The translations under genes and the position numbers were made by a program. A stretch of DNA of 64,000 nt, from the NCBI GenBank assembly GCA_009829735.1, contig CM020618.1, positions 39,222,894 to 39,286,893 of the forward strand, given 5' to 3'. The stretch is from Pyropia yezoensis (lineage: Eukaryota > Rhodophyta > Bangiophyceae > Bangiales > Bangiaceae). The notes beneath the pieces were generated by a model. That model searched no databases and was not told the origin of the DNA. It was given only the letters and a program-made list of their open reading frames with translations. Positions 43,029-54,760 of this stretch are shown piece by piece. How positions within the stretch are numbered: the stretch's first letter is position 1; every line of letters starts with the position of its first letter.

Positions 43029-44001
43029 ATGTAAGAATTTGCCCCTTAAATCCACGCCTGGAACCCAGGGGATAAGGACTGGGACCTCTCCTCACATGTC
43101 GTGCCCCACCAACTCCTTCCAAGACACATCAGCTCCCCACTACCCTGGGCGACACCGCGCTGTACCCCTGACATTCTGCGAACGTCGGCTGGCCGCACTA
43201 AAGCCGTCGTCGTCAACGCACTGTCGGAACCTGATCATGGGTGTCAAAACTCGACAACGAGGAACGAGTGACATCGTCGACCAACCACGGGCGGACATCC
43301 CCGTCTGTGCTGCCAGAACATCATTCTCTGCGCTGATCGAAAGCTCGCATCAAGGACGAGCCACATGATTAACCGACACCGAGGACACCACATATCCTCG
43401 CTGGCGGCTGAGTGCGATATGACTGGCTCACCGACTTTTGGATTGACTGAATTCGGCCAGCTGGTTGATGACTGACTGGCCGGCCAAGGGATTGATTGAA
43501 TTTGGCCCTGCTGGCCCCTACAGCCGGTCGGACCTCCCGGCCGACCGGCGTTTGAAGCCGGCTGGTGGGGCGCGCTGGGCGCCATCCACGGGACCCCCTC
43601 CGTTTCGGGCGAACTGCGGCTGCAGTCCTTTGGTGCGCACGCCCGCCCATGCTTTGTTCTGAGAGCCATGCTTTGTTTTTGGGCCGTTCTGTGCCTACCC
43701 GCGGCGCGACGGGGAAACGCATGCTTTGGGGCAGCTCGGGTGCCTCGACGCGAGTATATAGTGCGTGGGTGTCGGCGCCACCGTGAGAGACCAGGGGGGA
43801 AACCACAGACACAGACGAATGACACCGTTTACCCTTTGTACCATCGATCCTCACCGACGCCGCGACCATCTTCTTCCCCAGACCCACCCCCGTGAAGACC
43901 ACCGTCTTCTTCCCCGTACCCTGCCGCCCTATTGGCTGGCAGGGCCTGCTGACACCCCCCCGAGTACGTTGAGGGCTCCCCGGTTGTGGGTGGGTCCTCA
44001 C
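43029..44001 (+). repeat. D-family LTR in plus orientation
   Basis: Starts TGTAAGAATTTGCCCC after the polypurine tract and ends near GTGGGTCCTCAC. Shared with the D LTR are the AGTATATAGTG promoter-like box (about 43750), the CCCAAAGCATGCG-like block and the GAGTACGTTGAGGGCT terminus. It is more diverged and longer than the copy at 45301-46147. Confidence 0.75.
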
Positions 44002-44975
44002 GCTCACGCTCAACCCACCACGGCCACCCGCACCTACGCCGCCCCCACCACATCCTCTACAATCGGCACACCCGCTCCCACGGCCACCATCCCTCCCCCC
44101 CCCGTGGCGGCCCGGTGGCGACGGCGCCAGCGCAATACCGCCGCTGTTCCGACAACACGAGAAAAGGGGAGATCCTCTGTGGATCAACAGTTCTTTGCTC
44201 GTCCAATGGCAAGCCGCCATGAACGTCCAACTTGTGGGGGGGCGTCCAAAGCTCCTTGGCGCGGTCTGGAGTCTGCGGCGTTTCGAGCTCATTCCAGGCC
44301 TGGCCTGTGTCTGCGGCAGCGGCGTTCCAGCCAATTGGGGGCAGGGGCGCGCCCAGTGCCTCAGTTAGCAGATGGATCGGCCGGAAGCCGACCTGGGAAA
44401 TCGTAACGTGCGGCGTTTGCACCCCATTCTAGAGGGCCACCCGGCGCAGTGCGGAGGTATTTTCAGGGAATAAGTGGGTCACAGCGAGGCCCACAGGCAC
44501 CAACGGAGAGGCCTTGTTTTCGGGCAAGCGGGTGACACGTCCGGCGGGGAGATACAAATCGCGAGCTCTTCCTCGTGAGGCAAACGGGGTGGTTGGAATT
44601 CCCGGGTCTGGTCCCTGGAACGTTTTGCCTCAGTCCGACGTAGCGTCCGGGCCACCCCCGCCCAGGCCAATGGAACAGTGCCTGAACAGACACCGCAAAA
44701 GCCGCCCGTTCTTGTCCGGGCATTTTATAGAAAAGCACGATAGGACCAACAACCCACACTTTTGCGCATGCAGCAGACTCATGTAATGCTTCGAATGTTC
44801 CTTCTAACTTGACATTTTTGTACTGTCCGGGAGTCTGGGGAGTCAGTTATATTCATGCATGTGATAATACAAGACTTTGAAGTACGGGGTGGTGCTGGTT
44901 GCGGTTGGGTCGTTGCTTGGCTGTTGGCCTGGTATGCGGCAGAAGCAGACCAGCCGACGGCGACCGTACCGACCG
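44002..44975. other. Low-complexity and unassigned DNA, no supported gene
   Basis: 44002-44150 is C-rich simple sequence. 44150-44975 has short frames on both strands without recognisable motifs. It separates two D-family LTR clusters and may be older retroelement sequence. Confidence 0.4.
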
Positions 44976-45300
44976 TGTGAGGAATCACCCACTCGTGGGC
45001 AGCCCTCAACGTACTCGTGATGGGTGTCAGCGACCCGTGCCAGCCAATAGGGCGACAGAGCGCGGGGAATAGGATGGGGGTGGTGACGGTGGCGGGTCTG
45101 AGGAAGAGGATGGCGCAACGTTGGTGGTGATCGAGGGGGGCTCGAAGGGTTTAGGTCGTCTTTGGCCTGTGTCTGCGGTTCGTCATGGGTGCTGACGGTG
45201 GCGCCTGTGGACAGGCCATGATGGGCTGTCAATGGCTGATGTCGTGCGGCCGGCAGACACCGTGAGACAGCGGCTGACTTATCTTGAGTCTGGAAGGTAC
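44976..45300 (-). repeat. Deleted D-family LTR fragment
   Basis: Begins TGTGAGGAATCACCC and follows the D LTR for about 200 bases, then jumps to a later part (CGTCATGGGTGCTGACGG to TCTGGAAGGTAC) before the full LTR begins at 45301. This is an internally deleted LTR in direct repeat with its neighbour. Confidence 0.75.
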
Positions 45301-46147
45301 TGTGAGGAACCACCCACACTTGGGCAGCCCTCAACGTACTCGTGATGGTGTCAGCGACCCGTGCCAGCCAATAGAGCGACAGGGTGCGGAGAAGAGGATG
45401 GAGGTGGTGACGGTGGTGGGTCTGGGGAAGAGGACGGCGCGACGTCGGTGGTGATCGAGAGGGTCCAAAGGGTGAAGGTCGTCCTTGGTCTGTGTCTGTG
45501 GTTGCCCTTCCGGTCTCCCCCGGTGGCGCCGACACTCACGCACTATATACTCGCGTCGGGGCACCCGAGGTGCCCCAAAGCATGCGTTTCCCCGTAGCTC
45601 CACCGGTAGGCACAAAACGGCCCAAAAACAAAGCATGGCTCTCAGAACAAAGCATGGGCGGGCGTGCGCACTAAAGGAGTGCAGCCCCAGTTTGCTCCAA
45701 ACGAAGGGGTCCGGCGTGCGGCGCCTAGGGCGCCGCCCCAGCCGGCTCCAGACGCCAGTCGGCCCGAAGGTCCGAGAGGCGTGTAAGCACGATTCGATCA
45801 AGTCGGCCGAATCGGCCAGCCGGCTAGCCAGTCACATCGCTGCAATGCTGCAGCGAGGACATTTTAACGGACTCGCCAGCTGTGGCAGATGTGGCTCGTC
45901 ATGGGTGCTGACGGTGGCGCCTTTCGACAGGCCATGATGGGCTGTCGATGGCTGCTGTCGTGCGGCCGGCAGACACCGTGAGACAGCGGCTGACTCATCT
46001 TGCGTCTGGAAGGTACACCGCGTCATGCCCCACAATACAAGGAGTTGATCCATGTTGCCAGGAGTTGATTCGGCAGGATCTGTAAGGAGAGGTCCCAGAT
46101 ATTATCCCTTAAGTATTAGGCATGGGATTAGGGGGGAAATCCTTACA
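45301..46147 (-). repeat. 3' LTR of element D (847 bp)
   Basis: Ends are TGTGAGG and CCTTACA (an imperfect inverted pair). On the minus strand it begins TGTAAGGATTTCCCC directly after the polypurine tract. Related copies lie at 7443-8021, 43029-44001, 44976-45300 and, more distantly, 62364-63060. Confidence 0.88.
45543..45550 (-). promoter_or_regulatory. TATA box in the element D LTR
   Basis: GTATATAG on the minus strand. The same box in the same context is present in the plus-oriented LTR near 43752 and as GTATATAATG in the solo LTR near 62638. Confidence 0.55.
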
Positions 46148-46159
46148 CCTCCCCCCCTT
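46148..46159 (-). other. Polypurine tract of element D
   Basis: Minus strand AAGGGGGGGAGG, directly before the LTR; the pol stop TAA (46158-46160) overlaps its first bases. Confidence 0.85.
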
Positions 46160-49100
46160 AGGACGTGCGTCGAAGGAAGGCGTCGAGAACCTCAGGTGCG
46201 TTGTCGAGGTCTTGCGTGGTTAGCCAGGTGTTCTCACTGACATCGCAGCCTTTCCACTTGACCAGGTACTGCGGTCGTCCACGGCGTTTTCGTGACCGAA
46301 TAATGGAGTCCACTTCGTACTCAACCGATCCGTCCGGAAATGCTACCGGAGCTGGAGCGGGAGGAAGTCGACCCTACGGATCAGCGTTGTACGGCTTGAG
46401 TAGACTGGCGTGAAAGGCGTTGTGCACCTTTCGATCAAGGACTGCTTGAGGCAGATCCAGACGGAACGTAACATCATTGATGTTTTCAGTGACTCGGTAT
46501 GGTCCCGAAAACTTGGGCATCAACTTGCGAGCGCCCTGGAAGGCGTCCGGCATAAGGTTCTTGGTGCTCAGGAGCACGAGGTCGTCGACAGCGATCGTAC
46601 ATGGTCGGCGTCGACGATTAGCGTACGCCGAGTGCGTCTCATTGGCCTTCTTGATAGCGGTAATGGCAGTCTCCTGAGCTTTTTGCAGACTGCTTAGCCA
46701 ATCTGAGACTGCTGGTAGTTTCGATTCCTTGCTCTCGACGATGTCGACAGGTACTGTCCTTGGCTCAAAGCCGTAGTTCAGGAAGAATGGGGAGTACGTC
46801 GTGACCGCATTGGGTGACCGGTTGTAAGCTACTTCTGCAGCAACAAGGAAGAGGTCCCAATCACCCTGATGATGGTTCACGAAGTTTCGCAGGATTTGTT
46901 CAATCTTCTTGTTCATGATCTCGGTTTGTCCGTCCGTCTGGGGATGATAGGCTGAAGATGCCTTGATCTTGACCTTGAGAATTTCGGTGAGCGACTGCCA
47001 GAAGTTGGAGAAGAAGATACGGTCTCGGTCGCAGACGACGTCGGATGGTAGACCGTGATGACGGTAGACGTGATCATGGTAGAGTTGCGCTACGACTGGT
47101 GCAGTACAGTCGGGCTTCATTGGTGCTAGTCGAATCATCTTCGACAGTCTGTCCACAATGACGTAAATGCCATTGTGGCCCCTTTGGGTCAGTGGAAGAG
47201 GGGTGATAAAGTCCATGGAGACACTTGCCCATCGTTGGTTCGGTGGATCTAGTGGTTTGAGGTGACCCAGAGGTGAATGGGTGCCAGCTTCGTTCCGCTG
47301 GCACAAATCACATGATTGTACGTATCTTTGGATGTCCTTCCGCATTGTCTTCCAGTAGTATTTGGAAGCAATAGCGTTGGTGGTTTTCTTAACTCCCATA
47401 TGTCCTTGGCTTGGGATGTCGTGGTAGTCATGGAGTAGTCTTTGGCGTAGAGTACCAACGGGGATGCACGTACGGTCACCTCGTTTCAACAACCTCATGT
47501 GAAGCCGGTAGGGAGATACCGGGTCTTTGACTAGGTCGGCAAACTCGGGATCCGCGTTGTACTCTTGGTCTAGGGTGGCAAGGTCTTGATCACTTTGGCT
47601 TATGGTCATGAGGTTGTTGATTTCAGTTTTCTTGGGTAGGCTTTCGATGGTCTTGGTTAGCACGCGACTAAGGAGATCTTGATTGGGAGCGTGCCTATCG
47701 GGGGCGTCTTGTGGTTGCCTTGAAAGAGCATCAGCTACGGGGTTGGAAGTGCCCTTGATGGGGATGATCTTGAAATCGAATTGCTCCAACAGCTCTAGCC
47801 ACTTGACTTGGCGGTCGTTGAGCTTCTGTTGGGTTTTCAAGTACCTTAGGGACTCATGGTCGGTGTGCACCTCGAACGACCTTCCATGGAGGTAGCAGCG
47901 CCAGTGTCGAATGACTTGTACAACTGCGAGCAGTTCGCGCTCACGGATGCTGTAGCGCTGTTCGTGGATGTTCAGCGTCAATGAGAAGTAGGCCACTGGG
48001 CGTCGTCCTTTTCCGTCATCTTGTTCAAGGACAGCGCCAACAGCATACCCACTGGCATCTGTGGAGACGAAGATTGGGTACCTCTTGTCGAATGGCCTCA
48101 GTACTGGTGCACTTGTCGTCAGGGTTTGTAGTTGCTCAAAAGCCTTCTGGGCGTCAGAGTTCCATTCGAAGTCGACGTTTCCAGTAAGCCTTGTGAGGGG
48201 TGCAGCCACGGATGCCATTCCCTCAATAAATCGACGATAGAAGTTGACCATGCCGAGGAAAGATTGCACATCTTTTTTGCTCTGTGGCGTTGCCCATTAT
48301 CGAATGGCTTGGACCTTGTAGTCCTCCTTAGAGAAGCCTTCGTTGGAAATGACATGGCCGAGGTAGTCCACAGTTGTTCGCGCAAATTGGCATTTGCTGA
48401 GTTTGGCGTAGAGCTTATGCTCTCGCAGCTTGTCCAGGGCTTGCCTTAGGTGCTTTAGATGATCTTCGTAAGCTTCACTGTAGACCAGGATGTCGTCGAG
48501 GTAGACGCAGATAAACTCGTAGAGATAGGGTCGGAAGACGTCATTCATTAGGTTCATGAAGACCGCGGGGGCATTTGTTAGCCCAAAGGGTAGCACGGTA
48601 AGTTCGTAGAACCCGTATTTTGTTCGGAACGCCGTCAGTAGGATAGTATCAGGGTCAAGCCGGATCTGGTGGTAACCTGATCGGAGGTCGATCTTCGTGA
48701 AGTACTTGGCCTTTCGCAGTTGGTCGAAGATGTCGTCAATTCTTGGTAAGGGATATGCGTTCTTGATAGTGGCTTTGTTCAATGCTCGATAATCGATGCA
48801 CATTCGCCAGCCACCGTCCTTCTTTGCGGCAAAGAGTACAGAAGAGCCCCACGGTGAGGCACTTGGTTGGATGAACCCCTTTCGTATGAGGGTTGCAAGT
48901 TGTGTCTTGAGTTCATCGAGTTCCCATTCAGATAGGCGATAAATGCCACTGCGACGTGGTTGAGCGTCCTCCGTAAGCTTGACGCTAAACTTGTGACTGC
49001 GTTCAGGAGGAAGTCCATCGGGAAGCTCTTCCGGGAAGACGTCGGCGTACTCGTTGGGAATCTCTTGGACGTCATTCTTGTCTTCAGCTTCTCCCATTTT

Positions 49101-49694
49101 GATCGCATTGATGTCAAAGGTGCTGGAAGGATCTTCGGATTGCAGGTAAATGGCGAAGACAGGAACTTTTTGAATAAGGTCCTTGGCGAGGCGTTGCCTA
49201 CTAATCAGGCCATGGGGTTTCTTGAGGGAGGCAGTGATGGAGATGTTCTTTTGGTTAAACTTGAAGGAGATCTTGTTCTTCTTGTTGTTGATTTTGGCGT
49301 CCTTGTCGTCACGCCATTTCTTTCCGAGGATGATGTCGTGCGCACTTAGGTCGCATACAGCAAACCGAAGACGTTCTTGGTATGGGCCGATGTGAATCTC
49401 TAAGGGTTCAATGGTCTCTGCGAGGACGTGGGAGCGACCATCGGGCATGTTAGCCGCGAAGTCCGTTTCTTTCGTGGTCACATTCAGGGTATTCACGAGG
49501 CGCCTTGATACGACGTTAATGGGAGATCCGTCGTCAAACAGCACCTTAACAAGATGTCCATTGACAGAGGCAGTAGAAAGCAGAAGCCCGAGACGCGGGC
49601 CTTCAAATGGTGACGACATGTTTTCAGGAACCGAAGAAGCGTCTGGCACCGGTTTTGATGACGGTTGCTGCTTCAGTTCCGCTGGCCTTTTGGG
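46158..49694 (-). pseudogene. pol: Element D Pol: protease, RT, RNase H, integrase, chromodomain
   Basis: Read in the -1 frame relative to gag. The protease-like region has [13 protein letters not shown], so the usual D-S/T-G triad is D-D-G. RT is intact: [21 protein letters not shown], catalytic YLDD ([11 protein letters not shown], about 48500). A TAA just after GLFQAIR-like text at 48297-48299 splits RT from the connection/RNase H part, which resumes with VQSFLGMVNFYRRF. The integrase has its HHCC finger (GHMG, CDLCQRN) and catalytic residues (SMDFITPLP, VCDRDRIF, TDGQTEIMN). A TAG at 46371-46373 precedes the chromodomain (YEVDSIIRSRKRRG to ENTWLTTQDL), which runs in frame to the TAA at 46158. 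There are two stops and no frameshift. Confidence 0.92.
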
Positions 49695-50347
49695 CAGTCC
49701 TTGGCCATATGTCCTTTCTCACGGCAGCGGAGGCAGAGGACTTCACGCATGCGGCGCTGACGCTCTTCAGGCGTGAGTTTCTCGACTTTGATGCTGGAGA
49801 TTTCCATGGGAATGACACCCGTCGTGGATGGCCTCGCAGATGTGCCGCCGAGGTGCGTCGAGGCACCAGCCTTGGCAGCCTCCACACGCAGAGCGTCAGT
49901 CATGACAGATTCAAGATCCGAGTAGGTCTTGAGACAAAGAGCCTGCCAGATGTCCCGCTTCAAGCCTCGGGTGTAGCGGTCAATCTTCTCGGCTTCCGTG
50001 ATGTCAGGGATGTCCAAGAGGACGCTCAGAAACGTCCTGTTGAGCGTTCTGACGTCTTTGATTTGGCGCCACGAGTGCAGCTTGTCTCGTGCCGCTTGTG
50101 TCTTGTTCAGTGGACTGAAGCGGCGAATTAGAGCAGAACGGAAGGATTCCCAGTTCGGGACAGCTGTAGTCTGACTGTAGACCTTCCACCAGTCGAACGC
50201 TTCGCCGTCGAGGAAGGTGCAAGCAATACTGCACGCATCGTCGGGGTCACTCAGTCGCACGTAGAAATCCATATGCGAGCACCACGCTTCAACCGTCCCA
50301 GGTTTACCGGAGAAAGCCACGGGTTTGTTCGGCCTCGCGGATTTCAT
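49673..50347 (-). CDS. gag: Element D Gag, probably 5' truncated
   Basis: 224 codons. Retrotransposon Gag core with [24 protein letters not shown] and [13 protein letters not shown] (about residues 10-85), then a CCHC zinc knuckle [14 protein letters not shown] near residue 205. The ATG at 50347 is used for want of another; Gag of this type normally has an N-terminal extension, and the homologous DNA ends ten bases further on at the junction with the duplicated segment. Confidence 0.82.
   Translation of the reverse strand: MKSARPNKPVAFSGKPGTVEAWCSHMDFYVRLSDPDDACSIACTFLDGEAFDWWKVYSQTTAVPNWESFRSALIRRFSPLNKTQAARDKLHSWRQIKDVRTLNRTFLSVLLDIPDITEAEKIDRYTRGLKRDIWQALCLKTYSDLESVMTDALRVEAAKAGASTHLGGTSARPSTTGVIPMEISSIKVEKLTPEERQRRMREVLCLRCREKGHMAKDCPKGQRN
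49688..49694 (-). other. Candidate -1 frameshift heptamer at gag/pol of element D
   Basis: C CCA AAA in the gag frame (coding strand), within the codons for the last zinc-knuckle residues and 12 nt before the gag stop. The -1 frame is open from here into the protease. It fits the X XXY YYZ rule but is a weaker candidate than the A and B heptamer. Confidence 0.45.
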
Positions 50348-50357
50348 GCCACTAGTA

Positions 50358-53060
50358 GTTCGTCCTGCGACGCGCCACAGAGGACCTGGCCCCGTGTGAG
50401 CTTTTTTCTGACTTGCATCCCTGTTTCTTTTCGCTACTTGTCAAGCTCGCCATCTGCGTGTGTGTTGATTGTTTCCGTTATGACCTCTTTGGTTGTTTCA
50501 GTTGCTGGCAAGACTGCATGAGACGTCACCGCCATCCATTGAACTGCAGTATGCCAAATGGCGGCAGCTGTCGGTACTACCCACCCTGGTGGGGTCCAGG
50601 AAGAAGAAGGCCAGGAAGTCCATAAACGACGTCACGAAGAGGAACACGTCAACCATGATCTCCACCGAGAAGCCTCAACTGCTGCTTGCGTCAGGCCCCG
50701 CTGGCTGCGGCAAAACGCGGATGGGGTACGAGACGCTCTCCCAGGTTGGCAGAGTAATCGCTGGGAGGGCTCGAGCAGCTGGCTCCGAGGCGTGGACGCA
50801 CTTCTTCCCGGTGTTTGTGCACCTGGGCAACGGCTGCGGCCCGCCACATTGACGACGGGAGCAGCGCCAGCGAGTGCCTCGGTGCTCGCTTGGCTGCTCG
50901 GTTCCTCGACCTGACCACCGAGCAGCTGTACGAGCAGAACGGCAAGAGCCTGTCTGGTCTGACCGTCTACCGCGTTTTGGGGGCCATCACGTCCGGAGTT
51001 GCGCGGCATGCAGCAGACGCCCCCCGCGCGGAGCTCGTCATTGGCCTGCACATTGATGAGTATCAGATCTACAAGGACGCAGCCAACTTGACATCCCACG
51101 ACTTTGTGAAGGAGATGCTGTCGGAAGTGACCAACTTTGTCAAGGACGTGAAGCTGCACGAACAACTTGGCGCCAAGGTGTCTTTTATTCCCGTTGTCAC
51201 CGGGACGCCCTACCGAGGCCTAGACATCCTGTGGACGGAGTGGCTGGAACCTGTGGAGCTTGCCGTGCCCTCGCTGGACCACGAAGAGGCACTCAACATG
51301 GCCGTGGACATCTTTGCGCGGCACCCGGCCTTTGCCGACAAGCTAGTCGAGGTCCGCGAGGAGCTGGCTTTGTCCAGCGAGGCCGAACAGGTGTTGATGG
51401 CCTCCGGCTATAGGCCGCGCCTGGTGGAGGTGCTTGTGGGGAACGCGCGCGATCAAGCAGCAGACGACCTGGAGTTTCTGGACATCCATGAAGCCCTGCG
51501 TGTTGTGAACTGGCAGTCTGCTGCGGACGCCCTGCGGACGTCCATCCCCAAGCCGAGAAGGCCAACGGGGGCGACTCGTGTCGCACGAGCGGCGCTGCTG
51601 CAGGTCCCTGTGCGATTTGCGCTCGAGCCCGACTCTCCGCTGTCCTCAGTGGAGAAGGACGTGGAGTACGCCGAGAGCAGAGGTGAGATCGAGCTCGTCG
51701 ACGTGAAGGACTTGCAGCTCATCCCTGCTCTCAAATCGCCTGACGACTATCGCGTTGTTCGCCTGCCGTTTTTGCAGCTGCTGATGTGGGGCGGCAAGGG
51801 GATCCTGCCGCTTGCTGTTTACGAGGTCGGCCGCTTTCGGTGGGCGGACGCACAACAGGAGCTCTACGTCGCGCACCTGTTGGCGGCCAGGCTGGCCCAC
51901 TGGACGGACGAGATTAAGTCGCAAGCACAAGTGGTGTCGGTGCCGCTCGGGGATCTCTTCCCTGGCGCTCTGGGGTCGGTCGCCGCGCGTGGCATTCGAT
52001 GTGTGCCGGGCGGTCGATGCGAGGTCTACCACGAGCCGAACAAGAGGCTGTTCCTGGTCAACAAGCAGAGCAGACCCGAGAAGCAGCTCAACGTCTTTGC
52101 ACGGCGGTACAAGACGGACCAGTACACTGACCACCTCATGACGGATGGCGTTATCGTGACGGGCAAGTGCAGCTTCCTCTTTGACTGCCGCCTGTCGGTG
52201 CTGCTTGCTGGCACAGGTGACGCCAAGGTCCACCTGTTTTTACAAGCCAAGCAGTCGCATGTAAGCAAGACGATGTCAACGGGCTTCTTTAAAGACTTCA
52301 TGACGGACGGTCGCGCGGTGACCAAGAAGTGGGCTGCGGGAGGCGACCGCGTCATCTTTGTCGTCATCTCCAACCGTCCATTGACCAGAGGCGTCAAGAA
52401 GTGCATCCGGAGCGGGAGATTCTTTCAGCTGTACCCGGACCTGCTGCTGGTATCCAAGAACGAGATCTCTCGCCTACTGCCGCCGGATCTCCTTCTACGT
52501 GTCGCCTGATGAGCCCATCCTGGGTGGTCTTGCCCCATCGGGGCAGTGTGGCGGTGGTGCTTCCGCCGCCGCCGGGGTCGCGCCCTCGGCGTCGGTCCTC
52601 GCTGGGCAGCGATGCGCTGGCAGCGGCCGCGGTGCTGGTGAGTGCTGATCCTGACATGGCTGGGAGACTCCCGCTTGCGGACGCGGCCACGCTCGGCGCC
52701 CTCAGGCGGGTGGTTGTGCGCAAGGCGGAGCACGCGCGGGCGACAGTGTGTCTGCTCACCCTGGACGCGTTTGCTCGTAATGCCAAAGACGACCATCGCG
52801 CGGCTGGAGAAGACGGCGTGGCTGCCGTGCGTGCGCTGATGCCCACGCTGCCCATTGTGCCTCCCGCCGTGACGGGGGCAGACAGTGACGAGGAGGGGGC
52901 GGCCGGCGGCGGCGGCGGCCGCCGCGGCAGTGGTGGAGGCGGTGGAAGCAGTGGGAAGAAGCGCAAGCGCAAGCGACGCCGTGACAACAGCACTGTCGGC
53001 GCGGCTGGCGGGACCGCCGCCGCTGCCAGACAACCTGCTGCGCCGCCGCCACGTGATGCC
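50358..53060 (+). repeat. Segmental duplication, copy 2
   Basis: Counterpart of 38257-40960. It starts abruptly against the 5' side of element D and continues past 53060 into sequence that in copy 1 is hidden by the N gap. Confidence 0.93.
50502..52509 (+). CDS. Crinkler/RHS-type P-loop NTPase-nuclease, copy 2
   Basis: A GT-AG intron lies at 50394-50501 as in copy 1, and the 5' exon is cut off at 50358. The first part (50502-50852) has a basic run and the Walker A motif GPAGCGKT. A one-base frame break shared by both copies lies near 50845. The long frame then runs 50815-52509 (564 codons) with a Walker B-like VIGLHIDEYQ (residue about 78), FIPVVTGTPYRG (about 125), and a C-terminal restriction-endonuclease-like pattern: FLFDCRLSVLL, then VHLFLQAKQS (about 475), i.e. 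D, spacer, Q-x-K. An NTPase followed by an REase-fold nuclease is the architecture of Crinkler-RHS proteins, known as secreted or nuclear effectors and as transposon-linked genes. Here proximity to mobile elements and duplication favour a mobile origin. Function is not shown. Confidence 0.68.
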
Positions 53061-54723
53061 GATGGGGACGCGTCCATGGCTGTCCCGTCCGCAGCAGCCG
53101 GCGGGTCGTCCAGCGGTGCGCCGGTGTCTGCCGAGCGGCCGGCTGGGACTGCGTTACCTGCTGTTGCCGCGGCAGCGGCGGCCCCATCGGCATCGGCAGC
53201 AGCGGCGGCGCCGTCGGCGTCGGTGCCATCGGCGGCGCCGACGGCCTCGGCGATGGCGCCGACGGCCTCGGCGATGGCGCCGACGGCCTCGGCGCCGGCG
53301 ACAACCGCACCTGATGGCGGGTCGGCGGCGAACAAGGCACCGTCGGCGACGGCCCCTGCGTCTGAGGCTAAGCCGAAGGGCACCCCCTCTCGCGACGCAG
53401 AGATTAAGGCCCGGGCCGCGTCCGAGACGGCGGCCTTTAATAAGCTCCGCCGCCTCCTCACCAACGCCAATGAGCGCAAGGCCGCCAGCGTGCGGCTGGC
53501 GGTGGCCGAGACGACCCCCTTTGCGCCGCCTATGTCGCTGCTGGCTCGGGTACCCGCGGCGCCAGTGTCTTACATCTCCCTGCCTGCGCTACTCGACACA
53601 GTCGTTGCGCTGCTGCCACGCTGGGCATCCGAGCCCTCCGCGACCGACGTGCTGTTGGCCCTGCTCCAGCTTCTGTGCTCGCTGACCGAAGACGAGGACC
53701 TTGCTCGCCGCTTCTTGGCTGCCGACGGAGTCCCAATGCTGCTGAGCCTTCCCGCCATGGGCGGGCCCGCCGGTGGCAGCGGCAGCGTGACCGGCGCCGC
53801 CGGCGGGCAGCCACCGCGGGCGGTCGTGCGGGCCATTCTCAGGCACGTGGCAGAGGACAAGGCGACCCTGGAAGAGGCCATGTCGGCGGATGTGCGGTCC
53901 CTCATTGGCGCTAACCGGCGGTCGTCGAGCGGCTACGCCTTTACGGTGCCTGTGCTGCTGGCGCAGGCAGCGCCCATGGTTGCCCGCCACGTCGGCTCCT
54001 TTACTGCAGCGGTGGCCCTCTCCTGCCGCCTCCGGCCGGCGTATGCCGACACGGCCAACCCGTCTGTGGAGGCGGTCCCCGACTTGCCCTTGACGCCGTC
54101 GCAGCTGGCCGATCAGCGGCGGGCGCGGCCGAACATGACGCAGGTGGTGGAGGAGCTGGTTCGGGTGCTGGCCCCCCCGCCGTCCGTGGCAGGGAAGGGC
54201 GGTACCTCTGGAGGGGGTCCCATTTCACCCACCCGGCGTGGCGCCAAGAGCAAGACCGCCGACCGCGGCAAGGGCACCAAGCATCACGCCGCAGGTGCCG
54301 GGGCGGTGGGTGGTGTGGTGGGGGCGGTGGGTGTCGCAGGTGGGGCGGCGGCGCCGCCACCCCCATCGACGGCTGCCGATGGTGGCGTGCCCGTCGGCGC
54401 GACGGCGCCGCCACCCCTTTCAGCCGACGGGTACGTGTCGTCGGGGCGAGCGGTGGGCGGGCGGGGCCTTACGGCGTTCGCCCTCCGAATGCTGACCGAG
54501 CTTGTGGAGCTGTCCCCGACATACGCGTCGGCAGTGGCGCTGGCACGGTCACCTGTGGAGGAGGCACCGCCGTCCGGCGAGGAAGCCGACGCGGGGGTCA
54601 CTCCCAGTAAGGTGGGCGGTCGCGCGTCTGCCGCTGCTGTCGCCGGCGCCGGCCGGTCGGCGCCCGCTGAGGACGTGGCGATGGATGATGAAATCCAGCC
54701 CGTCTCGCGTTCAAAGCCGGCAC

Positions 54724-54760
<37 letters not shown>

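Larger units (their letters stand above)
45301..50357 (-). mobile_element. Ty3/gypsy chromovirus element D, 5' end missing
   Basis: Contains gag (5' truncated or nearly so), -1 frame pol ending in a chromodomain, polypurine tract and 3' LTR. There is no 5' LTR or primer-binding site: the sequence changes abruptly at 50357/50358 to the duplicated NTPase-nuclease segment. It belongs to a different branch from A-C, with no convergent antisense gene, a pol stop that abuts the polypurine tract and a longer LTR. Confidence 0.9.

Noticed and set aside
44057..44422. 121-codon minus frame between LTR clusters
   Set aside because: No recognisable domain; lies in C-rich repeat debris.
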